Origin: Serratia sp. FDAARGOS_506
Lineage (GTDB): Bacteria; Pseudomonadota; Gammaproteobacteria; Enterobacterales; Enterobacteriaceae
DNA length: 64,000 bases
NCBI RefSeq assembly: GCF_003812745.1
Contig: NZ_CP033831.1
Span: forward strand, 2,976,001-3,040,000
Direction: 5' to 3'
Position 1 is the stretch's first letter. Every line of letters begins with the position of its first letter. The translations under genes were made by a program, and so were the position numbers. The notes under the pieces are model-generated. The model worked only from the letters and a program-made list of their open reading frames with translations. It was not told where the DNA came from and made no database searches. Shown here in pieces: positions 1 to 11,894 of this stretch.

Positions 1-920
1 AGGTGCTGCAGGCGGTGGCGGATCTGGGCTATCGCCCCAACGCCAACGCGCAGGCGCTGGCGACCCAAAGCAGCGATACTTTGGGTGTGGTGGTGATGGA
101 CGTCTCCGACCCGTTCTTCGGCGCGCTGGTGAAAGCGGTAGACACGGTGGCGCAGAAACACCACAAATACCTGCTGATCGGCAACAGCTATCATCAGGCG
201 GACAAAGAGCGCCACGCGATCGAAGTGCTGATCCGTCAGCGTTGTAACGCCCTGATTGTCCATGCCAAAGCCTTGAGCGACGCCGAGTTGATCGGCTTTC
301 TGGAGCAGGTGCCGGGCATGGTGCTGATCAACCGGATTATCCCCGGCTATGAGCCGCGCTGCGTTGGGCTGGATAACGTCTGCGGCGCCGATATGGCGAT
401 GCGTCTTTTGCTGTCGCAGGGCCATCGGCGCATCGGCTATCTGGGCTCCAATCACCCGATCGAAGACGGGCCGCTGCGCCAGCAGGGCTATGCGCTGGCG
501 ATGGCCGCCGCCGGGCTGGCGACGCCCGACAACTGGCGCGCCTACGGTTCACCGGATCTGCAAGGCGGCGAAGCGGCGATGGTGGAGCTGTTGGGGCGCA
601 ACTTACAGCTGAGTGCGGTGTTCGCCTACAACGATGCCATGGCCGCCGGCGCCATGGCGGTGCTGAAAGAAAACGGTATCACGGTGCCGCAGCATTTCTC
701 GCTGATCGGCTTCGACGATATCCCCATCGCGCGTTACACCAGCCCCAAACTCACCACGGTGCGCTACCCGATCGTCTCGATGGCTACGCTGGCGACCGAG
801 CTGGCATTGCAGGGCGCAGCAGGCCTGGTGGAGCCGCAGGCCGGTCATCTGTTCATGCCGACGCTGGTGCGCCGCCATTCTGTCGCCCCCTGGCAAAGTG
901 AGGCGACGGTCACTCTCTGA
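1..920 (+). CDS. galS: LacI-family galactose regulator GalS, 5' end outside window
   Basis: Transcriptional isorepressor of galactose uptake genes. The 305 visible residues lack only about the first 37 of the usual 340-residue family, so the helix-turn-helix is missing and the frame enters the window open; the first GTG is an internal Val, not a start. What is seen is the hinge ([11 protein letters not shown]), the periplasmic-binding-protein-like effector core ([53 protein letters not shown]) and the C-terminal LVRRHSV typical of GalR/GalS. It lies immediately upstream of mglBAC, as in E. coli, which favours GalS over GalR. A matching operator lies 13 bases after its stop codon. Confidence 0.9.
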   Translation, partial: VLQAVADLGYRPNANAQALATQSSDTLGVVVMDVSDPFFGALVKAVDTVAQKHHKYLLIGNSYHQADKERHAIEVLIRQRCNALIVHAKALSDAELIGFLEQVPGMVLINRIIPGYEPRCVGLDNVCGADMAMRLLLSQGHRRIGYLGSNHPIEDGPLRQQGYALAMAAAGLATPDNWRAYGSPDLQGGEAAMVELLGRNLQLSAVFAYNDAMAAGAMAVLKENGITVPQHFSLIGFDDIPIARYTSPKLTTVRYPIVSMATLATELALQGAAGLVEPQAGHLFMPTLVRRHSVAPWQSEATVTL

Positions 921-932
921 CGATTTAATCTT

Positions 933-948
933 GTGTAACCGTTTTCAA
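933..948. promoter_or_regulatory. GalS/GalR operator upstream of mglB
   Basis: GTGTAACCGTTTTCAA fits the gal operator pattern GTGNAANCGNTTNCAC except for the last base. It sits directly upstream of a perfect CRP site and just downstream of galS, so it probably mediates GalS repression of mglBAC. The match is by eye only. Confidence 0.75.
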
Positions 949-950
949 TC

Positions 951-993
951 TGTGAGAAAATTCACAGAATATTAACATCACGCCGTCTATGCT
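951..993 (+). promoter_or_regulatory. CRP site and promoter of mglBAC
   Basis: TGTGAGAAAATTCACA at 951-966 is a perfect TGTGA-N6-TCACA CRP site centred at 958.5. A TATGCT -10 element at 988-993 predicts a start near 1000, putting CRP at -41.5, the class II activation position. The transcript would have a leader of about 185 bases before mglB. Catabolite activation of mgl is established in E. coli; here it is inferred from the sites. Confidence 0.8.
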
Positions 994-1184
994 CTAGGCG
1001 TTTTCCGGCGCAAAGGCCCTTGCCGCTGCAACCTTTACCTCGCGCTGACACAGCATTTCTCGGAAATAACAAGATCCACGGACGACAGGTGTTGAGTGGA
1101 AATCGCCTGGCCTGGGGTGTGCGCACTGCCGGTGACCATTGGCTCAAAGACGAGTAATACCCTACACAGAACCGGAGACTGACA

Positions 1185-2177
1185 ATGAATAAGAAGGTTT
1201 TCACCCTGGCCGCCATGGCCGCAGCCATGATGTTTGGCGCCGCAGCCCATGCTGACACCCGTATTGGCGTCACGATTTACAAGTATGACGACAACTTCAT
1301 GTCGGTGGTGCGCAAGGCAATCGAGAAAGACGCCAAGGCTTCACCGGACGTCACCCTGCTGATGAATGACTCGCAGAACGACCAGTCCAAGCAGAACGAT
1401 CAGATCGACGTGCTGCTGGCCAAGGGCGTGAAAGCGCTGGCGATCAACCTGGTCGACCCGGCTGCGGCGCCGGTGGTTATCGATAAGGCGCGCGCAAACG
1501 ATATCCCGGTGGTGTTCTACAACAAAGAGCCTTCCCGCAAGGCGTTGGACAGCTACGACAAGGCGTATTACGTCGGCACCGATTCCAAAGAATCCGGCGT
1601 GATCCAGGGCGAGCTGATCGCCAAACACTGGAAAGCCAACCCGGCCTGGGATCTGAACAAAGACGGCCAGATCCAGTACGTGCTGCTGAAGGGCGAACCG
1701 GGCCACCCGGATGCCGAGGCGCGCACCACCTACGTGGTGAAAACGCTGAACGACCAGGGCATCAAAACTCAGCAGCTGCAGATGGATACCGCGATGTGGG
1801 ATACCGCGCAGGCGAAAGACAAGATGGACGCCTGGCTCTCCGGCCCGAATGCCAACAAGATTGAAGTGGTGATCGCTAACAACGACGCCATGGCGATGGG
1901 TGCGGTGGAAGCGCTGAAAGCGCACAACAAGACCAGTATCCCGGTGTTTGGCGTCGATGCGTTGCCTGAAGCGCTGGCGCTGGTGAAATCCGGTGCGATG
2001 GCGGGCACGGTGCTGAACGACGCCGACAACCAGGCGAAAGCCACTTTCGAACTGGCGAAGAACCTGGCGGCAGGCAAACCGGCCACCGAAGGCACCCAAT
2101 ATAAAATCGAAAATAAAGTCGTGCGTATTCCTTACGTCGGCGTAGATAAAGACAACCTGTCTCAGTTCATTAAATAA
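1185..2177 (+). CDS. mglB: Periplasmic galactose/glucose-binding protein MglB
   Basis: Substrate-binding component of the Mgl ABC importer for galactose, glucose and methyl-galactosides, and in enterics a chemoreceptor ligand. It is 330 residues with a Sec signal peptide ([23 protein letters not shown], cleaved before DTRIGV). The mature protein starts with the family hallmark [15 protein letters not shown] and carries the EF-hand-like calcium loop DLNKDGQIQ and the ligand residues in [13 protein letters not shown] and [10 protein letters not shown]. The ATG has a GGAGA ribosome site 7 bases upstream. It is first in mglBAC, followed by an intercistronic hairpin that may help keep MglB more abundant than the membrane parts. 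Confidence 0.96.
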   Translation: MNKKVFTLAAMAAAMMFGAAAHADTRIGVTIYKYDDNFMSVVRKAIEKDAKASPDVTLLMNDSQNDQSKQNDQIDVLLAKGVKALAINLVDPAAAPVVIDKARANDIPVVFYNKEPSRKALDSYDKAYYVGTDSKESGVIQGELIAKHWKANPAWDLNKDGQIQYVLLKGEPGHPDAEARTTYVVKTLNDQGIKTQQLQMDTAMWDTAQAKDKMDAWLSGPNANKIEVVIANNDAMAMGAVEALKAHNKTSIPVFGVDALPEALALVKSGAMAGTVLNDADNQAKATFELAKNLAAGKPATEGTQYKIENKVVRIPYVGVDKDNLSQFIK

Positions 2178-2201
2178 GAATTGAGATCCCGCTAAGACCC
2201 T

Positions 2202-2234
2202 GCCTGCGGCGCCAACACCAGGAATACCGCAGGC
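2202..2234 (+). other. Intercistronic stem-loop between mglB and mglA
   Basis: GCCTGCGG at 2202-2209 pairs perfectly with CCGCAGGC at 2227-2234 across a 17-base loop. There is no following U-run, so it is more likely an mRNA-stabilising or partial-attenuation hairpin than a strong terminator. Such a structure fits the usual excess of binding protein over the other ABC components. Confidence 0.5.
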
Positions 2235-2276
2235 GGGGATGTTTACGACTGCAAGATCGTTAAGCCAGGTGTATTT

Positions 2277-3785
2277 ATGGCCGATAGCTCACGCGAATTT
2301 CTGCTGGAAATGACGGATATCTGTAAGTCGTTTCCCGGCGTCAAAGCCTTGGACAATGTCAATTTACGCGTCCGTCCACACTCGATTCACGCTCTGATGG
2401 GGGAGAACGGCGCGGGGAAATCGACCTTGTTGAAATGCCTGTTCGGCATTTACAAAAAAGACAGCGGCAGCATTGTATTTCAGGGCCGGGAAATCGATTT
2501 CAAGAGTTCGAAGGAAGCGCTGGAGCACGGCGTTTCCATGGTGCACCAGGAGCTGAACCTGGTGCTGCAGCGCACCGTGATGGACAACATGTGGCTGGGG
2601 CGCTACCCGACCAAAGGCCTGTTTGTCGATCAGGAAAAAATGCTCAAAGACACCCAGGCGATCTTCGACGAGCTGGATATCGACATCAACCCGCGTGAAA
2701 AGGTGGGCAACCTGTCGGTGTCGCAGATGCAGATGATCGAGATCGCCAAGGCGTTCTCCTACGATGCCAAGATTGTCATCATGGATGAACCGACCTCTTC
2801 GCTGACGGAGAAAGAGGTCAATCACCTGTTCACCATCATCCGCAAGCTGAAAGAGCGCGGTTGCGGCATCGTTTATATCTCGCACAAGATGGAAGAGATC
2901 TTCCAGCTGTGTGACGAGATAACGGTGCTGCGCGACGGGCAGTGGATCGCCACCCAGCCGCTGGAAGGGCTGGATATGGACAAGATCATCGCCATGATGG
3001 TCGGCCGCTCGCTCAGCCAGCGCTTCCCCGACAGGCAGAACACGCCGGGTGAGGTGATCCTCGAGGTGAAGAACCTGACGTCGCTGCGTCAGCCTTCGAT
3101 CCGCGATGTGTCCTTCGATCTGCATCAAGGCGAGATCCTCGGCATCGCCGGGCTGGTGGGCGCCAAGCGTACCGATATCGTCGAGACGCTGTTCGGCATT
3201 CGTGAGAAGGTGGCGGGCACTATCAAGCTGCACGGCAAGGCGATTGATAACCACAGCGCCAACGAAGCGATCAATCACGGCTTTGCGCTGGTGACCGAAG
3301 AGCGGCGATCCACCGGGATTTATGCCTACCTCGACGTGGGCTTCAACTCGCTGATCTCCAATATCCGCAATTATAAAAACAAGCTCGGCCTGCTGGATAA
3401 CGCGCGGATGAAAAGCGACACCCAGTGGGTGATCGACGCCATGCGGGTGAAAACGCCGGGGCATCACACCCATATCGGCTCGTTGTCCGGCGGCAATCAG
3501 CAGAAGGTGATCATCGGCCGCTGGCTGCTGACACAGCCGGAGATCCTGATGCTGGATGAACCGACGCGTGGCATCGACGTGGGCGCCAAGTTCGAGATTT
3601 ATCAGCTGATGACCGAACTGGCGAAGAAGGGCAAGGGGATCATTATCGTCTCGTCCGAAATGCCGGAGCTTTTGGGGATCACCGACCGCATTCTGGTGAT
3701 GAGCAATGGTCAGGTTGCGGGCATCGTTAACACCAAGCAAACCTCGCAAAATGAAATCTTACGTCTCGCCTCCCTGCACCTTTAA
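2277..3785 (+). CDS. mglA: Galactose/methyl-galactoside ABC importer ATPase MglA
   Basis: Duplicated ATPase driving galactose import with MglC and MglB. It has 502 residues with two nucleotide-binding halves, as in RbsA and XylG. The N-terminal half has Walker [10 protein letters not shown] near residue 43, the short signature [12 protein letters not shown] and Walker [13 protein letters not shown]. The C-terminal half has the degenerate P-loop GLVGAKRTD normal for MglA, an intact LSGGNQQKV signature and Walker [13 protein letters not shown]. It sits 99 bases after mglB, with mglC 11 bases downstream. Confidence 0.95.
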   Translation: MADSSREFLLEMTDICKSFPGVKALDNVNLRVRPHSIHALMGENGAGKSTLLKCLFGIYKKDSGSIVFQGREIDFKSSKEALEHGVSMVHQELNLVLQRTVMDNMWLGRYPTKGLFVDQEKMLKDTQAIFDELDIDINPREKVGNLSVSQMQMIEIAKAFSYDAKIVIMDEPTSSLTEKEVNHLFTIIRKLKERGCGIVYISHKMEEIFQLCDEITVLRDGQWIATQPLEGLDMDKIIAMMVGRSLSQRFPDRQNTPGEVILEVKNLTSLRQPSIRDVSFDLHQGEILGIAGLVGAKRTDIVETLFGIREKVAGTIKLHGKAIDNHSANEAINHGFALVTEERRSTGIYAYLDVGFNSLISNIRNYKNKLGLLDNARMKSDTQWVIDAMRVKTPGHHTHIGSLSGGNQQKVIIGRWLLTQPEILMLDEPTRGIDVGAKFEIYQLMTELAKKGKGIIIVSSEMPELLGITDRILVMSNGQVAGIVNTKQTSQNEILRLASLHL

Positions 3786-3796
3786 GGATCGGAATT

Positions 3797-4807
3797 ATGA
3801 ACGCGCTAAATAAAAAAACCTTATTTACCTATTTCAAGGAAGGCGGCATTTACGTGGTGTTGCTGGTGCTGTTGGCCATCATTATCATTCAGGATCCGAC
3901 TTTCCTCAGCCTGATGAACCTGAGCAACATCCTGACGCAGTCTTCGGTACGCATCATCATCGCGCTGGGTGTGGCGGGGCTGATCGTGACACAGGGCACC
4001 GACCTGTCCGCCGGGCGGCAGGTGGGGCTGGCGGCGGTGGTGGCGGCCACGCTGCTGCAATCGATGGATAACGTCAACAAGGTGTTCCCGCACATGGAAA
4101 CCTGGTCGATTCCCCTGGTCATCCTGCTGGTGTGTGCGGTCGGCGCGGTGATCGGCCTGGTTAACGGCCTGATTATCGCCTATCTCAACGTGACGCCGTT
4201 CATCACTACGCTGGGTACCATGATCATCGTCTATGGCATCAACTCGCTGTATTACGATTCGGTCGGCGCTTCGCCGGTCGCGGGCTTCGATCCGAAGTTT
4301 TCCACCTTTGCCCAGGGGTTCTTGCGCTTCGGTGACTTTAAACTGTCGTACATTACCTTCTATGCGCTGATCGCCATCATATTCGTCTGGATCCTGTGGA
4401 CCAAGACCCGCTTTGGCAAGAACATCTTCGCCATCGGCGGCAACCCGGAAGCGGCCAAGGTGTCCGGGGTCAACGTGCCGTTGAACCTGATCATGATCTA
4501 TGCGCTGTCCGGCGTGTTCTACGCCTTCGGCGGCCTGCTGGAAGCGGGGCGCATCGGCAGCGCCACCAACAACCTCGGCTTTATGTACGAGCTGGACGCC
4601 ATCGCCGCCTGCGTGGTGGGGGGCGTCTCCTTCGCCGGCGGGGTGGGTACGGTGTGGGGCGTGGTGACTGGGGTAATCATCTTTACCGTCATCAACTACG
4701 GCCTGACCTATATCGGCATCAACCCGTACTGGCAGTACATTATCAAGGGCAGCATCATCATCTTCGCCGTGGCGCTGGACTCGTTGAAATACGCCAAGAA
4801 GAAGTAG
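3797..4807 (+). CDS. mglC: Galactose/methyl-galactoside ABC importer permease MglC
   Basis: Inner-membrane permease of the Mgl importer, 336 residues, the usual family length. The sequence is a series of hydrophobic segments, starting with YVVLLVLLAIIIIQDP, with the BPD_transp_2 motifs GTDLSAGRQVGLAA and AIGGNPEAAKVSGVNV characteristic of RbsC/MglC-type permeases. It is the last gene of mglBAC, starting 11 bases after mglA with a GGA-rich ribosome site, and a strong terminator follows 22 bases after its stop. Confidence 0.95.
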   Translation: MNALNKKTLFTYFKEGGIYVVLLVLLAIIIIQDPTFLSLMNLSNILTQSSVRIIIALGVAGLIVTQGTDLSAGRQVGLAAVVAATLLQSMDNVNKVFPHMETWSIPLVILLVCAVGAVIGLVNGLIIAYLNVTPFITTLGTMIIVYGINSLYYDSVGASPVAGFDPKFSTFAQGFLRFGDFKLSYITFYALIAIIFVWILWTKTRFGKNIFAIGGNPEAAKVSGVNVPLNLIMIYALSGVFYAFGGLLEAGRIGSATNNLGFMYELDAIAACVVGGVSFAGGVGTVWGVVTGVIIFTVINYGLTYIGINPYWQYIIKGSIIIFAVALDSLKYAKKK

Positions 4808-4829
4808 AGCTACCGCAGCACAGACGACA

Positions 4830-4857
4830 GGGCCGGCCTATTGCCGGCCTTTCTTTT
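4830..4857 (+). terminator. Rho-independent terminator of mglBAC
   Basis: AGGCCGGC (4830-4837) pairs with GCCGGCCT (4843-4850) around the loop CTATT, followed by TTCTTTT. It lies between the convergent mglC and sanA; the U-run favours the mgl direction. Confidence 0.85.
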
Positions 4858-4871
4858 GGGCGTTTGCCGCA

Positions 4872-5652
<781 letters not shown>

Positions 5653-5807
5653 TCAAGGCTACTTTACCTGACCGATCGACGCAAGACGCGAACCGCCTGA
5701 AGCACGTGTGCCGCCGCATTTTTCGGCGGTTCAGGCTGAAAAAATGTTGATCGGCCTCGTGTGAGGAGACACGCAGTAGGAATAGATAGATAACGATGAA
5801 AAGGCAA

Positions 5808-5829
5808 CCCTGAAACGCAGTGCTCAGGG
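5808..5829 (-). terminator. Weak hairpin downstream of the GT2 gene
   Basis: CCCTGA (5808-5813) pairs with TCAGGG (5824-5829) with a ten-base loop. Read on the minus strand it lies about 20 bases after the GT2 stop codon and is followed by a loose T-rich stretch. It is only a candidate terminator. Confidence 0.35.
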
Positions 5830-5847
5830 CTGATTTTGAGTGACGCT

Positions 5848-6789
5848 TCAAAAGTAAGAGAAAATAAATCTGGCTAAAGTTTTTTTCCTAACATTCATCC
5901 AGCCAATATCTTTGATGACGTTCAGGTACTCTTTTCTTAATTCTTTTGGTATACGCGTGAAACAAGCTCTAGCGTCGTTCAGTGATGAGCTAACACAATG
6001 AGAAATAAAACTATTTAAGCAAGCGTTCAGTTCATCATCCGTTTGAGAACGTAATGCGGTCATTTTTTTTGCTACCGTTAAATAACCGATGGCATTTTGT
6101 TCACTTTTCTTTGATGTCATGACTGAATTCGGGCGTATGCGCCTTCTGTACAGAATGTCATTTATACAAATAATATTTGATTTCTGCGATAGCAGGATCT
6201 TGGTAGTAAATAAGTTATCTTCATGCACTATGCCAGGATAAAATGGATTATCTCTTACAAGCTGAGTCCTGGAAACGAACATGCACGGACTTACCGTATA
6301 GTTTTTTAACTTCCATGATCTTTTGAAAAATGTATGGCTATCCATCGCTGCTTCGCATAGTTGGCTATTTCTAATGTACTTAGGAGTAAAACCCATCCTA
6401 AGCTCATCATCTGCATTATCGTAAAAGCTTTCACCATTGAAGAAAACAATGTCGCTTTTAGTAACATTGAGTGCTGATATACATTTTGATATCAATAAGT
6501 TATCGATGGTGTCATCACTATCGAGAAAAATGACGAACTCACCTGTAGCCAGCGTTAGCCCATTATTCCTAGCGACTGACTGCCCTTGGTTTTTTTGCGT
6601 CAAAATTTTCAGTTTAGTGTTATTACGAGCTAGTTCAGATAATAACGCTTCAGTGTTGTCCGTTGAACCATCGTTGACAACGATGACTTCAATGTTTTCG
6701 TAATCCTGCCCAAGCGCAGAGTCTACACACTCAACAATGTATTTGTCCGTGTTGTAACTTGCTATAATAATGCTAACTGTTGGGGTCAT
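5848..6789 (-). CDS. GT2-family glycosyltransferase, acceptor unknown
   Basis: Cytoplasmic GT-A glycosyltransferase of 313 residues. The N-terminus TPTVSIIIASYNT, the VIVVNDGSTDNT nucleotide-binding segment and EFVIFLDSDDTID with the metal-binding DSD are classic GT2 features; FYPGIVHEDNLFTTKILL supplies the catalytic-base ED motif. The C-terminal part is not recognisable. An upstream in-frame TTG would add five residues, but the ATG before TPTVS fits the family. The gene is AT-rich, unlike sanA and maeA, and forms a minus-strand pair with the upstream flippase (about 210 bases apart). The substrate cannot be told; it probably decorates a lipid-linked glycan or an LPS/O-antigen unit. Confidence 0.8.
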   Translation of the reverse strand: MTPTVSIIIASYNTDKYIVECVDSALGQDYENIEVIVVNDGSTDNTEALLSELARNNTKLKILTQKNQGQSVARNNGLTLATGEFVIFLDSDDTIDNLLISKCISALNVTKSDIVFFNGESFYDNADDELRMGFTPKYIRNSQLCEAAMDSHTFFKRSWKLKNYTVSPCMFVSRTQLVRDNPFYPGIVHEDNLFTTKILLSQKSNIICINDILYRRRIRPNSVMTSKKSEQNAIGYLTVAKKMTALRSQTDDELNACLNSFISHCVSSSLNDARACFTRIPKELRKEYLNVIKDIGWMNVRKKTLARFIFSYF

Positions 6790-6961
6790 GTTTATTAAGC
6801 TCAATCGGGATTGTTTTTAATAAGACTACCATGGAAATCAGCGGTTTTAAACATAAAAAAACGAACTGGCATAATTTTACAGAAAGAAAAACGGGCTGGT
6901 GATTCATTTATGATAATTTGATGACGCTGAGATGACTGATTGACTTCCTATTTCATGGCAA

Positions 6962-6989
6962 CAGGTCCAAGAGAGCGTTCCTGGACCTG
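6962..6989 (-). terminator. Inverted repeat between flippase and GT2 genes
   Basis: CAGGTCCA (6962-6969) pairs perfectly with TGGACCTG (6982-6989) across 12 bases. It begins 11 bases downstream of the flippase stop on the minus strand. There is no U-run, so it could be an attenuator or a processing site in a two-gene operon. Confidence 0.4.
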
Positions 6990-6999
6990 CTGAGTTAAA

Positions 7000-8439
7000 T
7001 TATGCTTTCTTAAATACAGCCTTCTTGAAGTAAACAATTCTGTCACGTAAGAAAAGCATGGATGCGATGAAATAAACAAGTGCACCAAAAAATGATACGC
7101 AAATCAATGAAAATACACTATTTACTGTAATATTTAAGTTGGAGAAATGTAACAACCAATAGAGTGCTGTGAACATGACCCCTGAACAAAATGCTGGTCC
7201 AACGAGACGAGCAATGACCTCGAAGAGGTTACCTCCCAACAGCCGCATTGTAATGAACATTGCCGGAATGAAGTTTATTACGTTAGCAACGAAATAAAGC
7301 ATGGTGAGTGTAATAATGTCGTATTGCACACCTATGATAAATGCACTTAATAGCAGGAAAGAGCCCAAGAAACCAAGCATCAACAATATCCCTGCACGCC
7401 CCTTAGACATTAAAACTGCGCCAGTAGAGCTGGTCAGTGACTGAACAATCCCTGTCGGCGCCAGCCAGAGCATAATTGTAGCACTCAGCGCCCATTCAGG
7501 TCCGAAAACAATATTAAAGAACGGCTCTCGTAACGTTGCTAGACCTACCATCAGAGGAAAAACAAGGAATGTGATTACATCAATCGATTTCAGAAATAGT
7601 TTTTTGACCTCTGCTTCATTATCTTGCTGACGGCTCATTATAGGGAACAGCGATCGGGACGCGATGAATGTTAAGTTTTGAAGCGGGAATAACATGATTC
7701 TGTAGGCCAGAGAGTAGGAGCCGAGAACGTTGGCACTCATATAGCGGCCGATAAGCATGCTGTCGGCGTTTCTGGAGAAGTAATTGACAAAATTGAATAA
7801 TGTAAGATTGCCGCTAAAAGAGAAAATTAACTTCAACTCCTCTCTGTTGAAGATTTTTTTTAGTCTTGGGCGCCAGTCACTTTTTATCCAAAGTAGGGTC
7901 GTTGATATAATTGCCGTCAGCAAGTTTGATATGACAAGGCTATAAACGCCTGCACCCATGTATGCAAGTATAATTGCAGCGATAAGTGATATAATTCCCG
8001 CAGACAATTCAATCAAAGAAACTGTCATGAATTTTGAATCTCTTTCCAATAACGCCATGTGGGTCGAGCCACTGCTGGCAATAGGAAATGAAATAGACAG
8101 GAGAAGTAAAACCTCGACCAATCGAGGTTCCTTGAATAAATGTGCAATTAGAGGTGACAAAATTACAATCGCGATGGCGATGATTGTTCCCATTGTAATG
8201 TTGAGACCGAAAATAGCGTTAATTGTGCTGTTCTTTAACTCTCGATGTTGAATAATGGCTGCAGAGGTGCCTAAGTCCCTGATTAAAAGGGAGAAATTAA
8301 TCACGACGTAAGCCATGGCCATTAAACCGAACTCCCCCGGAGGAATCAGCCTTGCCAGAACGAGCATGCTCATTAGCTGGGTGAAAACCTTACCCATTTG
8401 TGACAGAGTTACCCACTTTGCATTACTTAATGCGTTCAT
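7000..8439 (-). CDS. Wzx/WzxC-type MOP-superfamily polysaccharide flippase
   Basis: Inner-membrane lipid-linked oligosaccharide translocase of 479 residues, rich in hydrophobic helices (about 12-14). The N-terminus WVTLSQMGKVFTQLMSMLVLARLIPPGEFGLMAM is typical of WzxC/TuaB flippases (Polysacc_synt family). FSGNLTLFNFVNYFSRNADSM and SLAYRIMLFPLQNLT are further family hallmarks. AAGG lies close before the ATG. It is an orphan: no polymerase or initiating transferase is adjacent, only the GT2 gene downstream. Low GC compared with both flanks suggests acquisition. It may move a modified sugar or a capsule or O-unit, distinct from the capsule flippase at 40,544. Confidence 0.85.
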   Translation of the reverse strand: MNALSNAKWVTLSQMGKVFTQLMSMLVLARLIPPGEFGLMAMAYVVINFSLLIRDLGTSAAIIQHRELKNSTINAIFGLNITMGTIIAIAIVILSPLIAHLFKEPRLVEVLLLLSISFPIASSGSTHMALLERDSKFMTVSLIELSAGIISLIAAIILAYMGAGVYSLVISNLLTAIISTTLLWIKSDWRPRLKKIFNREELKLIFSFSGNLTLFNFVNYFSRNADSMLIGRYMSANVLGSYSLAYRIMLFPLQNLTFIASRSLFPIMSRQQDNEAEVKKLFLKSIDVITFLVFPLMVGLATLREPFFNIVFGPEWALSATIMLWLAPTGIVQSLTSSTGAVLMSKGRAGILLMLGFLGSFLLLSAFIIGVQYDIITLTMLYFVANVINFIPAMFITMRLLGGNLFEVIARLVGPAFCSGVMFTALYWLLHFSNLNITVNSVFSLICVSFFGALVYFIASMLFLRDRIVYFKKAVFKKA

Positions 8440-8861
8440 AAAAAACCTTAAAACTAATTCAGTCCCTGAAAATAATGTTCACATTTAAACAATAAGGACA
8501 TTGTTAATAAGTAAGTTGTTGAATTCCCATCAATTTCAAGATGTTGTTAAAAATGCGAAATCTCGTCAATATAATACTGTGTTCTTTTGTTTTTCAAAAT
8601 TATATGCCTTGAAAAAATAACTTATGAGGTATTTAGACATAGCAAGTCACATTTTTCAAGGGTTCTGTAGGCGAAGAGAGCATTATCAGAATAGGTTGAG
8701 ACTGACAGGAGGGCTAACTTCAAAGTCGAGCCGTGAAGTTTGCTGACGAGGTGGTTAAAATCTATTCATGACTGTGAGGGCGTAGGTATTATAAATGTCA
8801 TGCACAGTATACTGAAGGATGGTACGGCAATAATAACTGGGCATTCAGGCGGTGTGCTCTG
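8440..8861. other. AT-rich intergenic region upstream of flippase
   Basis: About 420 non-coding bases. On the minus strand a perfect TATAAT at 8604-8599 could be the -10 of the flippase/GT2 transcript, but no good -35 lies at the right distance. I see no other gene or repeat. The composition matches the flippase/GT2 patch, not maeA. Confidence 0.4.
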
Positions 8862-8893
8862 ATAAGAAAGCCCTTGGCAGAACCACAAGGGCT
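8862..8893 (-). terminator. Rho-independent terminator of maeA
   Basis: AGCCCTTG (8869-8876) pairs with CAAGGGCT (8886-8893) with a nine-base loop. On the minus strand the hairpin is followed by TTCTTATC. It lies about 60 bases after the maeA stop. Confidence 0.7.
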
Positions 8894-8953
8894 AAGAAAA
8901 ATTGCATGCCTATCGTTACAGACGCAGGGAAGGTTGCGATAGGACTGGCTAAT

Positions 8954-10663
<1,710 letters not shown>

Positions 10664-10841
10664 TCACGTATCAGATAACTTTATTGCCGACGATCCTAAG
10701 AGATAAAGAGAAGATGTACAGCATTTGTTGCCAGATGATGAACCAGGTTGGCGTAATTATCGACAATCAAATGATTTTTTAACTAAAGAAAGTGTCTCTG
10801 GCGGCGTCGGGGCATTGTATTTGGCGGGTGGGGCTGTTAAT

Positions 10842-10863
10842 GGCGGAACCCGGTGGCTCCGCC
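10842..10863 (-). terminator. Hairpin downstream of cdd
   Basis: GGCGGA (10842-10847) pairs with TCCGCC (10858-10863), starting about 10 bases after the cdd stop on the minus strand. The following run (ATTAAC) is poor, so this is a weak or factor-assisted terminator. Confidence 0.45.
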
Positions 10864-10872
10864 GTTGCGCAT

Positions 10873-11757
10873 TCAGAAGGTGGCGCGGCTGACGTTCTGG
10901 CAGCCCAGTGCCGCCAGCGTGGCGCGGGTGGCGTCCCACTGGCTGAGGATTGCCTCCTGTGGCTCGACCAGCACGGCGCGGCGGATGTTCAGGCAATCGC
11001 CGCCGGAGATGTTCAGCAGGATCAGCGCGGCCTGCAGCGGCGGCAGGCTCGGATTGAAGGCGGCGTTTTCCGCATAGCGACCGGCGTAGAGGTTACCGTC
11101 CTGCGTTTCCAGCGCCACGCCGCTGTGGGCGTTGCTGTACGGCGCGTGGCTCTGATTGGCCGCCGCCAGCGCCGCCTGCGTCAGCGTATCGTCCAGCGTC
11201 AATCGGTGACCGTGATCGACCTTGTCCATCAGCAGCGAAGCGATATCCAGATCTTTCGGGCCGAAGGCGTCCGGCAGATAGTCCGCCAGCGTGGCCGGTG
11301 CGCGGCCCGGCAGACGGATCTGCAGCTCGCCGCCGCTGTTCAGTTCATTCATAAACTGACGGCAGTGGCCGCACGGCGTGTAGTTGACGGTGACCGAGGC
11401 CAGCGCCGGTTCACCGCGCAGCCAGGCATGGGTAACTGCACATTGTTCCGCATGCACCGTTTGCTGCAGCGGCGCGCCGCTGAATTCCATATTGGCGCCG
11501 AAATAGAGGTTGCCACTGTGCCCGCGCGCGATGGCGCCGACGTGGAAGTGCGATATCGGGGTTAACGAGCAGGCCGCCGCCAGCGGCAGCAAAGCGAATG
11601 CCAGCGCATCATCGTCCAGCCCGCAGCCTGTGCGGATTGCCGCCGCTTGCTCGGCCGTGAACATCGCCGGGAAGTCAGGCGCGTCCAAATAGGGCAGCAG
11701 GGCGGATTGCAGTGTCGCGGGCAGTGCGCTGAAAGCGGTATGAAAACGCGGATGCAT
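10873..11757 (-). CDS. cdd: Cytidine deaminase
   Basis: Deaminates cytidine and deoxycytidine to the uridine forms in pyrimidine salvage. It has 294 residues, as in E. coli, the long dimeric enterobacterial type. The zinc site is visible: the HAEQ motif has His102 and the proton-shuttle Glu104, and TPCGHCRQF supplies the two Cys ligands. The C-terminal half keeps the degenerate second deaminase fold ([27 protein letters not shown]). GAGAGA precedes the ATG. The upstream region has the CRP-CytR-CRP layout known for E. coli cdd. Confidence 0.95.
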   Translation of the reverse strand: MHPRFHTAFSALPATLQSALLPYLDAPDFPAMFTAEQAAAIRTGCGLDDDALAFALLPLAAACSLTPISHFHVGAIARGHSGNLYFGANMEFSGAPLQQTVHAEQCAVTHAWLRGEPALASVTVNYTPCGHCRQFMNELNSGGELQIRLPGRAPATLADYLPDAFGPKDLDIASLLMDKVDHGHRLTLDDTLTQAALAAANQSHAPYSNAHSGVALETQDGNLYAGRYAENAAFNPSLPPLQAALILLNISGGDCLNIRRAVLVEPQEAILSQWDATRATLAALGCQNVSRATF

Positions 11758-11781
11758 AGAAAGTCTCTCTACAGGTTAACG

Positions 11782-11881
11782 GGATAACATTCTAGGCAGG
11801 CCGGAGATATTAAAGTGTGATAAATGTCTCTTAATTGATGAAATCAATGCAATGAGATACATAAATGCGAGATGTATCGCA
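11782..11881 (-). promoter_or_regulatory. cdd promoter with two CRP sites and a CytR-like octamer
   Basis: On the minus strand a TAGAAT -10 (11794-11789) predicts a start near 11782. A half-conserved CRP site, TGTGATAAATGTCTCT (11816-11831), is centred at about -41.5, and a symmetric TGCGAGATGTATCGCA (11866-11881) at about -91.5. Between them, ATTGCATT (minus strand, 11853-11846) is one base from the CytR octamer GTTGCATT. E. coli cdd is known to have two CRP sites with CytR between them. The region overlaps only the non-coding gap before yohK. Confidence 0.75.
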
Positions 11882-11894
11882 AGTTTTACCCTGT

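Noticed and set aside
3140-3200. Degenerate second Walker A in MglA as a sign of inactivation
   Set aside because: GLVGAKRTD in place of a classic P-loop is normal for MglA, RbsA and related two-domain sugar ATPases.
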